Below, piece by piece: positions 17,686 through 26,328 of a DNA stretch of 64,000 nt (its first letter is position 1; the number at the start of each line of letters is the position of its first letter). The notes below the pieces were generated by a model. It did not search any database. It saw only the letters and a list, made by a program, of their open reading frames with translations, and was not told the origin of the DNA. The stretch is from Streptomyces sp. NRRL F-2664 (GTDB lineage Bacteria; Actinomycetota; Actinomycetes; Streptomycetales; Streptomycetaceae). The translations under genes and the position numbers were made by a program. The stretch is from the NCBI RefSeq assembly GCF_000719345.1, contig NZ_JOFX01000007.1:1-64000 (forward strand), in the 5' to 3' direction.

Positions 17686-20226
17686 ATGTCGAAGCCGGAG
17701 CACACCGAGTCACCTGCCGGGGCGCCTGCGGCGAAGCTTGACGATGGCGCCTCTGCGGGGTCGCCTGCCGGGTCGCCTGCGGCGAAGCCCGCTGATGTTT
17801 CCGTGCCCGCGGCAAGGACCGCCGCCGACGCGGAGACTGACGGGGCGAAGCCCGCGGCTGCCGGGCCGCCTGCGGCGGAGCCGGATGTCGAGGCTGAGCC
17901 CGAGTCTGCGGCGGAGCCCGAGGATGCGAAGCCTGAGGCTGTGAAGCCGGGAGTGGGCGAGGCCGTGCCTGCGGCGGAGTCGGACGTTGAGGCGGAGCCC
18001 GCGGCTGCGGCGGAGCCGGAGGACGCGAAGCCTACGGCTGCGGAGCCGGGGCCGGGCAAGGCCGTGTCCGCGGCGGAGCCCGAGGACGCGAAGCCTGCGG
18101 TGAAGAAGGTGGGGCTGGGCAAGGCCGTGCCTGCCGGGGAGAAGCCTGCGGCCGACAGGGCGCGGCCCGGCAACGGCGCGGCCGCGGCGGAGCCCGGGGA
18201 GGCGAAGCCGGGGGCGTCCAAGGGGGGCGTCGGGGCGACCGGGGCGAACCCCGTCGTCGAGAAGGCCGATGCCATGGCTGCCGCCGTGAAGGCCGCCGCC
18301 GCCAAGGCGGCCGGGGACGGGCAGGACGAAGGACGGCTGCTGGCCGGGCGGTACCGGCTGAACGCCGTGCTCGGCAAGGGCGGCATGGGTACCGTCTGGC
18401 GGGCCCAGGACGAGACCCTGGGCCGCACCGTCGCCGTCAAGGAACTCCGTTTCAGCAGCGGCGTCGACGACGACGAGAAGCGCCGCCTCATCACCCGTAC
18501 GCTCCGCGAGGCCAAGGCCATCGCCCGTATCCGCAGCGGCGGAGCCGTCACCGTCTACGACGTCGTCGACGAGGACGCCCGCCCCTGGATCGTCATGGAG
18601 CTCATCGAGGGGCCCTCCCTGGCCGAGTTCATCCGGGAGAACGGCCCCCTCACCCCGCACCGCGCCGCCGAGGTCGGCCTCGCCGTGCTCGACGTCCTGC
18701 GCGCCGCGCACGGCCAGGGCATCCTGCACCGCGACGTCAAGCCCTCCAACGTGCTCATCGCCGGCAACGGCCGCGTCGTCCTCACCGACTTCGGCATCGC
18801 GCAGGTCGAGGGCGACCCCTCCGTCACCTCCACCGGCATGCTCGTCGGCGCGCCCTCCTACATCTCGCCCGAGCGTGCCCGCGGCCAGAAGCCCGGTCCG
18901 CCCGCCGACCTGTGGTCGCTCGGCGGCCTCCTGTACGCCTCCGTCGAGGGGGTGCCCCCGTACGACAAGGGCTCCGCCCTCGCCACGCTCACCGCGGTGA
19001 TGACCGAGCCGGTCGACCCGCCGAAGAACGCGGGCCCGCTCACCGAGGTCATCTACGGTCTGCTCGCCAAGGACCCGGCCCGCCGTCTCGACGAGGCGCG
19101 CGCCCGCCAGATGCTCACCGCGGTCCTCGCGGCGCCCGAGCCCGCACCGGTCCCCGCGCCCGCGGTCGCCGAGGAGACCCGGCAGATCTCGCTGGCGGAC
19201 GCCAGGCAGGCCGCGGAGCAGGCCACCGCCGAGAAGGCGGCCGAGAAGGCGGCCAAGAAGGAACGGGAGCGCCGCGAACGGGAGCAGCGCGAGCGCGCCC
19301 GCGCCGCGCTGAAGGCCGCGCGCAAGGCGGCGACGGCCACCCCGGCCGCCGCTGCCACGGCGACGGCCTCGGCCGCGGAAGCGCCCAAGGGCCGTCCCGC
19401 GTCCGTCGTCGCGCCGCTCACGGACGTCATGCCGCGCCGCACCATCGCGCTCGCGGTGGTCGCCGTGATCGCGGTCCTGGCGGTGGTCGGCTCGCTGATC
19501 GCGTACGCCGTCAGCGGTGACGACAAGGACCCCAAGGACGAGGGCAAGGGCGGCACGCCCACCCCGGCCGCGTCCGCCCCGCAGGCATCGGGCGGCGCCG
19601 ACCAGGCTTCCCCGAAGCCCTCGGGGAACACCGGCGGAGCGGGTACGGGCGACTCCGCGGGCACCGGTACCGACGCGGGCGCCGGCGGCCAGGGCCAGCA
19701 GACCCCGCCTGCCGGCCAGGGCCAGGGCCAGGGCCAAGGTGCCACGACCGGCGGAGTCGGCGGAGCGCTCCCCGCCGGCTACGCGCTCATCACGGAGCCC
19801 GGGTTCCACTTCTCGATGGCGATGCCCGAGGGCTTCAAGCGGACGGGCACCGCCGGTGAGAACTCCGGCGGGATATTCAGCCGCGACGGTGGTTTCCCGC
19901 GCATCCAGGTCGACTACAACAGCAAGCCGACCGACGACGCCGCCCTCGCCTGGAGCAAGCTGGCTCTCTCCGTGGGTCCGAGCAGCAAGGGCTACCGGCA
20001 GATCCGCATCGACAAGGCGGAGTACCGCGGCTACCCGACCGTCGCCGACTGGGAGTTCGAGCGCGAGCAGGGCGGGACGAAGATTCGCGTACTGAACCGC
20101 GGGTTCAAGATCGACGCCACGCACGGCTACGCCATCATGATCAGCTGCCCCGCCGACCAGTGGGACGGCCCCGAGTGCACCCAGATGCGCGACGTCGCGT
20201 TCCAGACCTTCCAGCCTCTCGGCTGA
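17686..20226 (+). CDS. Membrane Ser/Thr protein kinase with repetitive N-terminal region
   Basis: This gene encodes 846 residues. Residues 1 to about 215 form an Ala/Glu/Pro/Lys-rich low-complexity region with a repeated AAEPEDAKP unit. A Hanks-type kinase follows (about 220-485): GKGGMGTVWRA, VAVKEL, HRDVKPSNVL (His348), DFGIA (Asp368), SYISPERARG, so it should be active. A charged Ala/Lys/Arg stretch precedes one transmembrane helix at about 586-608, then a Gly/Thr/Gln-rich linker and a roughly 145-residue extracytoplasmic domain beginning PAGYALITEPGFHFSM. There are no PASTA repeats. ATG 17686 follows GAGGGG. It is the first of three tandem kinase-like genes. Confidence 0.92.
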   Translation: MSKPEHTESPAGAPAAKLDDGASAGSPAGSPAAKPADVSVPAARTAADAETDGAKPAAAGPPAAEPDVEAEPESAAEPEDAKPEAVKPGVGEAVPAAESDVEAEPAAAAEPEDAKPTAAEPGPGKAVSAAEPEDAKPAVKKVGLGKAVPAGEKPAADRARPGNGAAAAEPGEAKPGASKGGVGATGANPVVEKADAMAAAVKAAAAKAAGDGQDEGRLLAGRYRLNAVLGKGGMGTVWRAQDETLGRTVAVKELRFSSGVDDDEKRRLITRTLREAKAIARIRSGGAVTVYDVVDEDARPWIVMELIEGPSLAEFIRENGPLTPHRAAEVGLAVLDVLRAAHGQGILHRDVKPSNVLIAGNGRVVLTDFGIAQVEGDPSVTSTGMLVGAPSYISPERARGQKPGPPADLWSLGGLLYASVEGVPPYDKGSALATLTAVMTEPVDPPKNAGPLTEVIYGLLAKDPARRLDEARARQMLTAVLAAPEPAPVPAPAVAEETRQISLADARQAAEQATAEKAAEKAAKKERERREREQRERARAALKAARKAATATPAAAATATASAAEAPKGRPASVVAPLTDVMPRRTIALAVVAVIAVLAVVGSLIAYAVSGDDKDPKDEGKGGTPTPAASAPQASGGADQASPKPSGNTGGAGTGDSAGTGTDAGAGGQGQQTPPAGQGQGQGQGATTGGVGGALPAGYALITEPGFHFSMAMPEGFKRTGTAGENSGGIFSRDGGFPRIQVDYNSKPTDDAALAWSKLALSVGPSSKGYRQIRIDKAEYRGYPTVADWEFEREQGGTKIRVLNRGFKIDATHGYAIMISCPADQWDGPECTQMRDVAFQTFQPLG

Positions 20227-20304
20227 CCCCGGGACGCAGGTGCCCCTGTCGACGTATCGTGTCGACAGGGCCCTGGGAGGCCCGCCGCACTCGGGGGAGG
20301 CGAT

Positions 20305-22815
20305 GTGGAGGAGTACGCGGGCCGGATCCTGGCCGGCCGCTACCGCCTGCCGCTGCCGCCGTCCGACGATTGCGAACTGGTCGAGACCCGGGCGTTCGAC
20401 ACGCGCAGCGGACAGGAAGTGCTGGTACGGCAGGTGCCGTTGCCGGAGGTCGTGGACGCCGAGCTGGTCGACGGGCCGCTGGCGGTCCCGGCGGCGCGCC
20501 GCGCTCCGGCCGACCTGCCGGCCGTGCGGCGCGCGATCGAGGCGGCGCAGGCCGCGGCCTCGATTCCCGACCACCCCCGGCTGGACCAGGTCTTCGACGT
20601 CTTCGCCGAGGGCGAGTCACTGTGGATAGTGAGCGAACTGGTCCCGGCCAGACCGCTGGCCGCGCTGCTCGCCGAACAACCCCTCAGCCCCTACCGGGCG
20701 GCCGAGGTGGCGTCGGACGTGCTCACCGCGCTGCGGGCGCTGCACGCGCACGGCTGGACCCACCGGAACATCACCGTGCGGACGGTGCTGGTGTGCGAGG
20801 ACGGCCGGGTCGTGCTGACCGGCCTGGCGGCCGGCGCCGCGGAGGAGGCCCTCTGCGGCTACGACCCCGTCCCCCGCAGTGCCGACTCCGGTCCCGACGA
20901 GGGCTGGGGCGCGCCCCCCGGCCCCGCTCCGTCACCGCCCCCCGTACCGACCCCCGCGGCGCCGGCCGCACCCCGTCCGGCCGAACCGTCCGGCGCGCGC
21001 GCCGACAGCGGGTACGCACCGCTCGTGGCCCCCGGCTACGACACCGGTCCGCGCTACAACGACCACATCTCCCCCCGTCGTCCGCAGGACGGCGCCGACG
21101 TGCAGGCCGCCGCGCGCGCCGGAGTCGTCGCCGCGTACCGGGCCGGGGCGCGGGCGGCCGCCGCCCGGGTCACCGAGCAGCGCAGGGCCGCGGACGACGC
21201 CGGTGCTCCGCCCGAGTCCAGGCCTTCGGGCTCGACCCTCCCGCAGGGGTACTCGTACCCGTACGGCGGCCCGGAGGCCCGCGCCGCAGGGGCCTGGCAC
21301 GGCGCGACCCCGCGCCTCCCGGTGCTGCCGCCGCCCGCCCAGGAGCCGGGGCCCGACCAGCAGCGCGAGCCCGGCCCCGGACCCGAGGCCCTGCCCGCGC
21401 CCGGCCAGGAGCCGCCGTACGCACCTGTGCCCGCGCCCGGTCAGCAGCCGCCGTACGTGCCCGAGGCCGACCCCGGCCGGAAGCCGCCGTACGCGCCCGC
21501 ACCGCAGGCAGCGCCCGTCCTGCCCGCGCAGCTCGCCCTGCCGCAGGGCTACCGGCAGGCCGAGACCCCGGGACTCCCGGCCCCCGGCGGCCGGCAGCCG
21601 GACCCGCAGCGGCCGCCCCGGGCCGCCTCGTGGACCGGGCTCGACGCCGAGCGGGCCCGGCACACGCGCATGGCCGTGGTCGGCGCGATCACCGAGCGGT
21701 GGGCCCCCGAACAGGCCGGGCCCGTCCACGGGCACTGGCAGTTGGCGGCGCCCGTCGGACCCGCCACCGACCTCTGGGCGCTCGGCGCGCTGCTGTACCG
21801 CGCCGTGCAGGGACACGCCCCGTACCCGGAGGACAGCGTCACCGAGCTCGTCGAGATGGTCTGCGCCGAGCCGCCCGCCTTCGCGGAGGAGTGTGGTGCG
21901 CTCCGCCCGGTCGTGGAGTCCCTGCTCCGGCAGGACCCCACCGAGCGGCCCGACTTCGAGGAACTGCGCGGCTGGCTGCGCTCGCTCGTACGGTCCGCCC
22001 CCGAGCCGGACGCCGGGCTCGGCATGCTCCCGATGGCGGAGCCGGATCCCGCGCGGCTGCCCGTCGTACGCCGCCGCGGCGAGGTCCACGGCCGGCACCG
22101 CAATCCCACGGCCGCCCGCAAGCCGCGGGCGCTCGGCCGCACCCTGCTCCTCGGCATCCTGCTCCTCCTCGCCGGGGCCGTCGCGTACGCGATGCTGTTC
22201 ATGCCCCGGGCCGGTGTCCCGCAGGAGCAGGACGGTTCCGGGGAGACCACCGCACACGCGTCGCCGAGGCCCAGCCCCTCCCAGGTCCCCACCGGAACGC
22301 CCGAGTCCAGGCCGGCGCCCCAGACCACCGGGCCCGCCGCCTCGCAGCCCGCCCCCGCGCCGGCCCCGCCCGGCTACACCACCCAGCAGGACCCGGAGCA
22401 CTTCGAGATCGCCGTCCCCGAGAACTGGGAGCGCCGCGGCATCAACGAGGCGGGTCAGGTGCGGTACACCGACGGGTCGTTCGTGCTCACCGTGGTCCCC
22501 GGCCGCGACAAGGTCGAGGGCAATCCCGACCCGGCCGCGTACCAGAAGGACAGGGAGCCGGAGCTGACGCCGTACCGGACCTCGACCTGGTCGACCGTCG
22601 GGGACGTGAAGACGACCCGGGTCGGGCAGCAACTGCGGGCCACAGGACGCTACACGTGGATCGACGGCACCGGTCGCAGCGTCTTCGCCCGCAACTTCGT
22701 CGTCGCGCTGGGCGGCAGCTACCACGTCGTCATGGTCACCGGTCCGGAGGACGAACAGAGCAAGGTCACCGAAGTCTTCGAGAAGGCCACGGCGAGTTAC
22801 AAGGCGGGCGGATGA
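20305..22815 (+). CDS. Membrane pseudokinase with split kinase domain
   Basis: This 836-residue protein has the layout of its neighbours but a degraded kinase core. The ATP-site Lys is Arg42 (VLVRQV), HRD reads HRN (153-155), the following Lys and Asn are lost (NITVRTVL), and DFG reads TGL (172-174). No Gly-rich loop is evident. A Pro/Gly/Gln-rich insert of about 280 residues then separates the N-part from a C-lobe remnant at about 480-570 (TDLWALGALLYRAVQGHAPYPED ... DPTERPDFEEL). One transmembrane helix (about 613-633) leads to an extracytoplasmic domain beginning PPGYTTQQDPEHFEIAVPENW. GTG 20305 follows GGGGGAGG. It probably regulates or scaffolds the flanking kinases. Confidence 0.88.
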   Translation: MEEYAGRILAGRYRLPLPPSDDCELVETRAFDTRSGQEVLVRQVPLPEVVDAELVDGPLAVPAARRAPADLPAVRRAIEAAQAAASIPDHPRLDQVFDVFAEGESLWIVSELVPARPLAALLAEQPLSPYRAAEVASDVLTALRALHAHGWTHRNITVRTVLVCEDGRVVLTGLAAGAAEEALCGYDPVPRSADSGPDEGWGAPPGPAPSPPPVPTPAAPAAPRPAEPSGARADSGYAPLVAPGYDTGPRYNDHISPRRPQDGADVQAAARAGVVAAYRAGARAAAARVTEQRRAADDAGAPPESRPSGSTLPQGYSYPYGGPEARAAGAWHGATPRLPVLPPPAQEPGPDQQREPGPGPEALPAPGQEPPYAPVPAPGQQPPYVPEADPGRKPPYAPAPQAAPVLPAQLALPQGYRQAETPGLPAPGGRQPDPQRPPRAASWTGLDAERARHTRMAVVGAITERWAPEQAGPVHGHWQLAAPVGPATDLWALGALLYRAVQGHAPYPEDSVTELVEMVCAEPPAFAEECGALRPVVESLLRQDPTERPDFEELRGWLRSLVRSAPEPDAGLGMLPMAEPDPARLPVVRRRGEVHGRHRNPTAARKPRALGRTLLLGILLLLAGAVAYAMLFMPRAGVPQEQDGSGETTAHASPRPSPSQVPTGTPESRPAPQTTGPAASQPAPAPAPPGYTTQQDPEHFEIAVPENWERRGINEAGQVRYTDGSFVLTVVPGRDKVEGNPDPAAYQKDREPELTPYRTSTWSTVGDVKTTRVGQQLRATGRYTWIDGTGRSVFARNFVVALGGSYHVVMVTGPEDEQSKVTEVFEKATASYKAGG

Positions 22816-22940
22816 GCGGATATTGACGACTGATCAGTACGGCGATTGCGTCACAGTGCCGTCTTTCGGCGCCCGTGCGGTTCCGGCAGCACCCGTGGGC
22901 TCCGTAATCTGGCCTGAAGTGCAGAGAGCGGCGGGATTTC

Positions 22941-24584
22941 GTGGAACAGCAGACTGGTGGGGGCGCCGTGCTGGCGGGCCGGTACAGGCTCGTCGAGCCG
23001 ATCGGCCGGGGCGGTATGGGGAAGGTGTGGCGCGCGCATGACGAGCTGCTCCACAGGACCGTCGCCGTCAAGGAACTGACGGCGGGTCTGTACGTCGCCC
23101 AGGCCGACCGGGACGTCATGCACGCCCGGACGCAGAAGGAGGCGCGGGCCGCGGCCCGCATCCAGCACCCGGCGGTGGTGACCGTCCACGACGTGCTGGA
23201 GCACGACGACCGGCCGTGGATCGTCATGGAGTACATCGACGGTCCCTCCCTCGCGGACGCGGCCAAGGCGGCCGGACGCATCGAACCGCGCGAGGCGGCC
23301 CGGATCGGGCTGCACGTGCTGGGCGCGCTGCGCGCCGCGCACGCGGTCGGTGTACTGCACCGGGACGTCAAGCCGGGCAACGTCCTGCTCGCCAAGGACG
23401 GCCGGGTGCTGCTCACGGACTTCGGGATCGCCGCCATCGAGGGCGACTCCTCCATCACCCGCACCGGCGAGATCGTGGGTTCGATCGACTACCTGGCGCC
23501 CGAACGGGTCACCGGCGGGATCCCCGACCCGTCGTCCGACCTGTGGTCGCTGGGCGCCACCCTGTACACCGCGGTGGAGGCCCGCTCCCCGTTCCGCCGA
23601 ACGTCGCCGATCTCCAGCCTGCAGGCCGTGGTGAACGACGAGCCGCCGGCGCTGCGGCAGGCCGGGGTGCTGGGCCCGGTGATCACCTCGCTGCTGCGCA
23701 AGGACCCGACGGAGCGGCCCTCGGCGGAAGAGGCCGAGCGGATGCTGCTGGAGGCGATGGAGGGCCGCGAGCCCAGGGCGGCGCAGGCGTACGTGCCGAC
23801 GCGGGCCGTCACGTCCGAGGAGCTGGCCCCGGCGCAGGACCGGCCCGAGGCGCCGGCCCCGCAGGAGGACGCGGCCGGGACGGCGCCGCTGCCGGAGCCG
23901 GCGGTGTCCGGGACGGTGGCCGCGCAGGTGCCAGCGGACCGGGACGGCGGCTGGCTCAAGCGCGCCGCGGTGGTGGCCCTGGTGGCCGCGCTGCTCGGTG
24001 GCGGCGGGGTCTTCGGGGTCCTCAAGTACACCGGGGACGCGGGGGCGGACGGCGGCCAGGACCGGGTCACGAGCTCGACGGGCGGCCCGTCCGGTGACGA
24101 GGACAAGCCGCGGGCGGCCACTCCGCCGGCCGGCTACACGAAGGTCACCGACCCCCTGGCCGGCTTCACGCTGTTCGTCCCGGAAGGGTGGACGCGCAAG
24201 GCCAACGGCGACCAGATCGACTACACCCCGGACGACGGCAAGCACTTCATCCGGATCGCCGCCGACTCCACACCGGACTACCGGGACCCGCTCGCACACC
24301 TCCTGGACCTGGAGCAGCAGGTGCAGAAGCGCACGGACTACAAGAAGGTGCGGCTGAACCAGAACACCTTCCGGGACAGCACGCGGGCCGCCCTGTGGGA
24401 CTTCACCTGGACGGAGAAGCAGAACCACCCCGGCCCGCGCCGGGCCAAGGAGCAGATGTACATCGCCCCGGACGGCACCGAGTACGCCATCTACATGTCG
24501 AGTCCGGTCGCGAGCTGGGCCACGACGGAGCAGCAGTTCGACGTGGTGCTCAGCGGCTGGGAGCCGCCCGCCGGGAAGTCCTGA
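22941..24584 (+). CDS. Membrane Ser/Thr protein kinase
   Basis: This gene encodes 547 residues. The Hanks-type kinase occupies about 10-275 with all core motifs: GRGGMGKVWRAHD, VAVKEL, HRDVKPGNVL (His140), DFGIA (Asp160) and SIDYLAPERV. A Pro/Glu-rich juxtamembrane stretch leads to one transmembrane helix (about 341-362), then an extracytoplasmic domain starting PAGYTKVTDPLAGFTLFVPEGW and ending near the C-terminus. That domain resembles the ones in the two preceding genes. GTG 22941 has only a weak GGCGGG upstream. It starts 125 bp after the pseudokinase gene. Confidence 0.92.
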   Translation: MEQQTGGGAVLAGRYRLVEPIGRGGMGKVWRAHDELLHRTVAVKELTAGLYVAQADRDVMHARTQKEARAAARIQHPAVVTVHDVLEHDDRPWIVMEYIDGPSLADAAKAAGRIEPREAARIGLHVLGALRAAHAVGVLHRDVKPGNVLLAKDGRVLLTDFGIAAIEGDSSITRTGEIVGSIDYLAPERVTGGIPDPSSDLWSLGATLYTAVEARSPFRRTSPISSLQAVVNDEPPALRQAGVLGPVITSLLRKDPTERPSAEEAERMLLEAMEGREPRAAQAYVPTRAVTSEELAPAQDRPEAPAPQEDAAGTAPLPEPAVSGTVAAQVPADRDGGWLKRAAVVALVAALLGGGGVFGVLKYTGDAGADGGQDRVTSSTGGPSGDEDKPRAATPPAGYTKVTDPLAGFTLFVPEGWTRKANGDQIDYTPDDGKHFIRIAADSTPDYRDPLAHLLDLEQQVQKRTDYKKVRLNQNTFRDSTRAALWDFTWTEKQNHPGPRRAKEQMYIAPDGTEYAIYMSSPVASWATTEQQFDVVLSGWEPPAGKS

Positions 24585-24605
24585 CCGGCACCGGCCCGGC
24601 ATCCT

Positions 24606-24621
24606 GCCAGCGATCGCTGGC
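24606..24621. promoter_or_regulatory. Perfect 16-bp palindrome upstream of the aldehyde dehydrogenase gene
   Basis: GCCAGCGATCGCTGGC is a perfect palindrome centred 73 bp before the start codon at 24687. A second symmetrical element, CCGGT-T-ACCGG, follows at 24636-24646. Either could be an operator for the oxidoreductase pair downstream; the first could instead be part of a terminator for the kinase gene. Confidence 0.45.
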
Positions 24622-24686
24622 GTAAAAGACAAAATCCGGTTACCGGCGGGTACCCAAAGGCGTCCCGGCGCAATACGCTCACCCGC

Positions 24687-26318
24687 ATGACGGACTCGCA
24701 GGCCCCCGCCGCCCCCCTCCGGACCGCACCGCAGCCCACCAACCCGGTCGCCCCGGCGCCGGCCGGCGCCCGCACCGCCGCCGACGTGGTCACCCCCGCC
24801 CTGGTCGCCCGGCTGACCCGCGGCGTGATCGGCTCCGGCCGCACCGCGAACCACACCCCCTTCACCGGGGACCGGCTGGCGGAGCTCCCCGAGGCCACCC
24901 CCGAGGACGTCGCCGAGGCCTTCGAGCGGGCCCGCGCCGCCCAGCCCGCCTGGGCCGCCGTGCCCGTGCGCAAGCGGGCCGCCGTGCTGCTGCGCTTCCA
25001 CGACCTGGTCCTGGAGCGGCAGGCCGAGGTCCTCGACCTGATCCAGCTGGAGACCGGCAAGGCCCGCCTGCACGCCCACGAGGAGGTCCAGGCGGTCGCC
25101 GTCTCCGCCCGCCACTACGGCCGCAAGGCGCCCTCGTACCTGCGCCCGAAGGGCCACACGGGTGCGATGCCCACCCTGACCAAGGTGACCGAGCTGCGCC
25201 AGCCGCGCGGGGTCGTCGGCCAGATCGCCCCCTGGAACTACCCGCTCGAACTGTCCGTCGGCGACGCCCTGCCGGCGTTCGTCGCGGGCAACGCGCTCGT
25301 GATGAAGCCCGACACCGAGACCGCGCTGACCGCCCTGTGGGCCCGCGACCTGCTGATCGAGGCCGGGCTGCCCGCCGAGGTCTTCCAGATCGTGCTCGGC
25401 GAGGGCCCCGTCGTCGGCCCCGAGGTGGTCCGCCACGCCGACTACGTCTCCTTCACCGGCTCCACCCGCACCGGCCGCGAGGTCGCCCGGGGCGCTGCCG
25501 ACCGGCTCGTCGGGGTCTCCCTCGAACTCGGCGGCAAGAACGCCATGCTCGTCCTGCACGACGCCGACGTCGAGAAGGCCGCCGCGGGCGCCGTCCGCGC
25601 CTGCTTCTCCTCCGCCGGCCAGCTGTGCATCTCCATCGAGCGGCTCTACGTCCATGCCTCCGTCGCCGACGACTTCGTCGAGCGGTTCGCCGCCCGCACC
25701 AGGGCCATGCGGCTCGGGGCCTCCCTCGCCTACGGCGCCGACATGGGCTCGCTGGTCGGCGAGCGCCAGCTGGAGACCGTACAGCGGCACGTGGACGAGG
25801 CCGTCGCCAAGGGCGCCACCCTCGTCGTCGGCGGAACCGCCCGCCCCGACATCGGGCCGCTGTTCTACGAGCCCACCATCCTCGACGGCGTCGAGGCCCC
25901 CATGGCGGTCTGCGGCGAGGAGACCTTCGGCCCGGTCGTCTCGATCTACCGCTTCACCGACGAGGAGCAGGCCATCGCGGAGGCCAACGCCACCGCCTAC
26001 GGCCTCAACTCCAGCGTCTGGACCAAGGACGCGCGCCGGGGCCACCGCGTCGCCGCCCGCCTGCGCACCGGCACCGTCAACATCAACGAGGGCTACGCCC
26101 CCGCCTACGGCAGCGCCCAGGCGCCCATGGGCGGCATGAAGGACTCCGGACTCGGCCGCCGGCACGGCTCCGAGGGCATCCTCAAGTACACCGAGGCGCA
26201 GACCGTCGCCCACCAGCGGCTGGTGCCGATGGCGCCCTCGCTCGGCATGGACGACGAGAAGTACGCGGCGTTCATGACCCGCAGCCTCAAGGTCATGAAG
26301 GCTCTCCGACTGCGCTGA
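24687..26318 (+). CDS. Succinate-semialdehyde dehydrogenase (aldehyde dehydrogenase family)
   Basis: This 543-residue aldehyde dehydrogenase is of the GabD2/succinic-semialdehyde type, oxidising succinate semialdehyde to succinate with NAD(P)+. Landmarks are QIAPWNYPLELSVGDALPAF, VSFTGSTRTGREVA, the general base in SLELGGKNAML and the nucleophile Cys314 in AGQLCISIERLYVH. An Ala/Pro-rich extension of about 30 residues precedes the domain. TACGCT (24674-24679) lies 7 nt before the ATG and there is no Shine-Dalgarno sequence, so the mRNA is likely leaderless. The next gene starts 11 nt after the stop, so the two form an operon. Substrate is inferred from family resemblance. Confidence 0.88.
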   Translation: MTDSQAPAAPLRTAPQPTNPVAPAPAGARTAADVVTPALVARLTRGVIGSGRTANHTPFTGDRLAELPEATPEDVAEAFERARAAQPAWAAVPVRKRAAVLLRFHDLVLERQAEVLDLIQLETGKARLHAHEEVQAVAVSARHYGRKAPSYLRPKGHTGAMPTLTKVTELRQPRGVVGQIAPWNYPLELSVGDALPAFVAGNALVMKPDTETALTALWARDLLIEAGLPAEVFQIVLGEGPVVGPEVVRHADYVSFTGSTRTGREVARGAADRLVGVSLELGGKNAMLVLHDADVEKAAAGAVRACFSSAGQLCISIERLYVHASVADDFVERFAARTRAMRLGASLAYGADMGSLVGERQLETVQRHVDEAVAKGATLVVGGTARPDIGPLFYEPTILDGVEAPMAVCGEETFGPVVSIYRFTDEEQAIAEANATAYGLNSSVWTKDARRGHRVAARLRTGTVNINEGYAPAYGSAQAPMGGMKDSGLGRRHGSEGILKYTEAQTVAHQRLVPMAPSLGMDDEKYAAFMTRSLKVMKALRLR

Positions 26319-26328
26319 GGAGGTATCC

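Noticed and set aside
22851..26213. Antisense open frame of over 1100 codons opposite the third kinase and aldehyde dehydrogenase
   Set aside because: It runs across two confirmed genes and the gap between them; the sequence is low-complexity.
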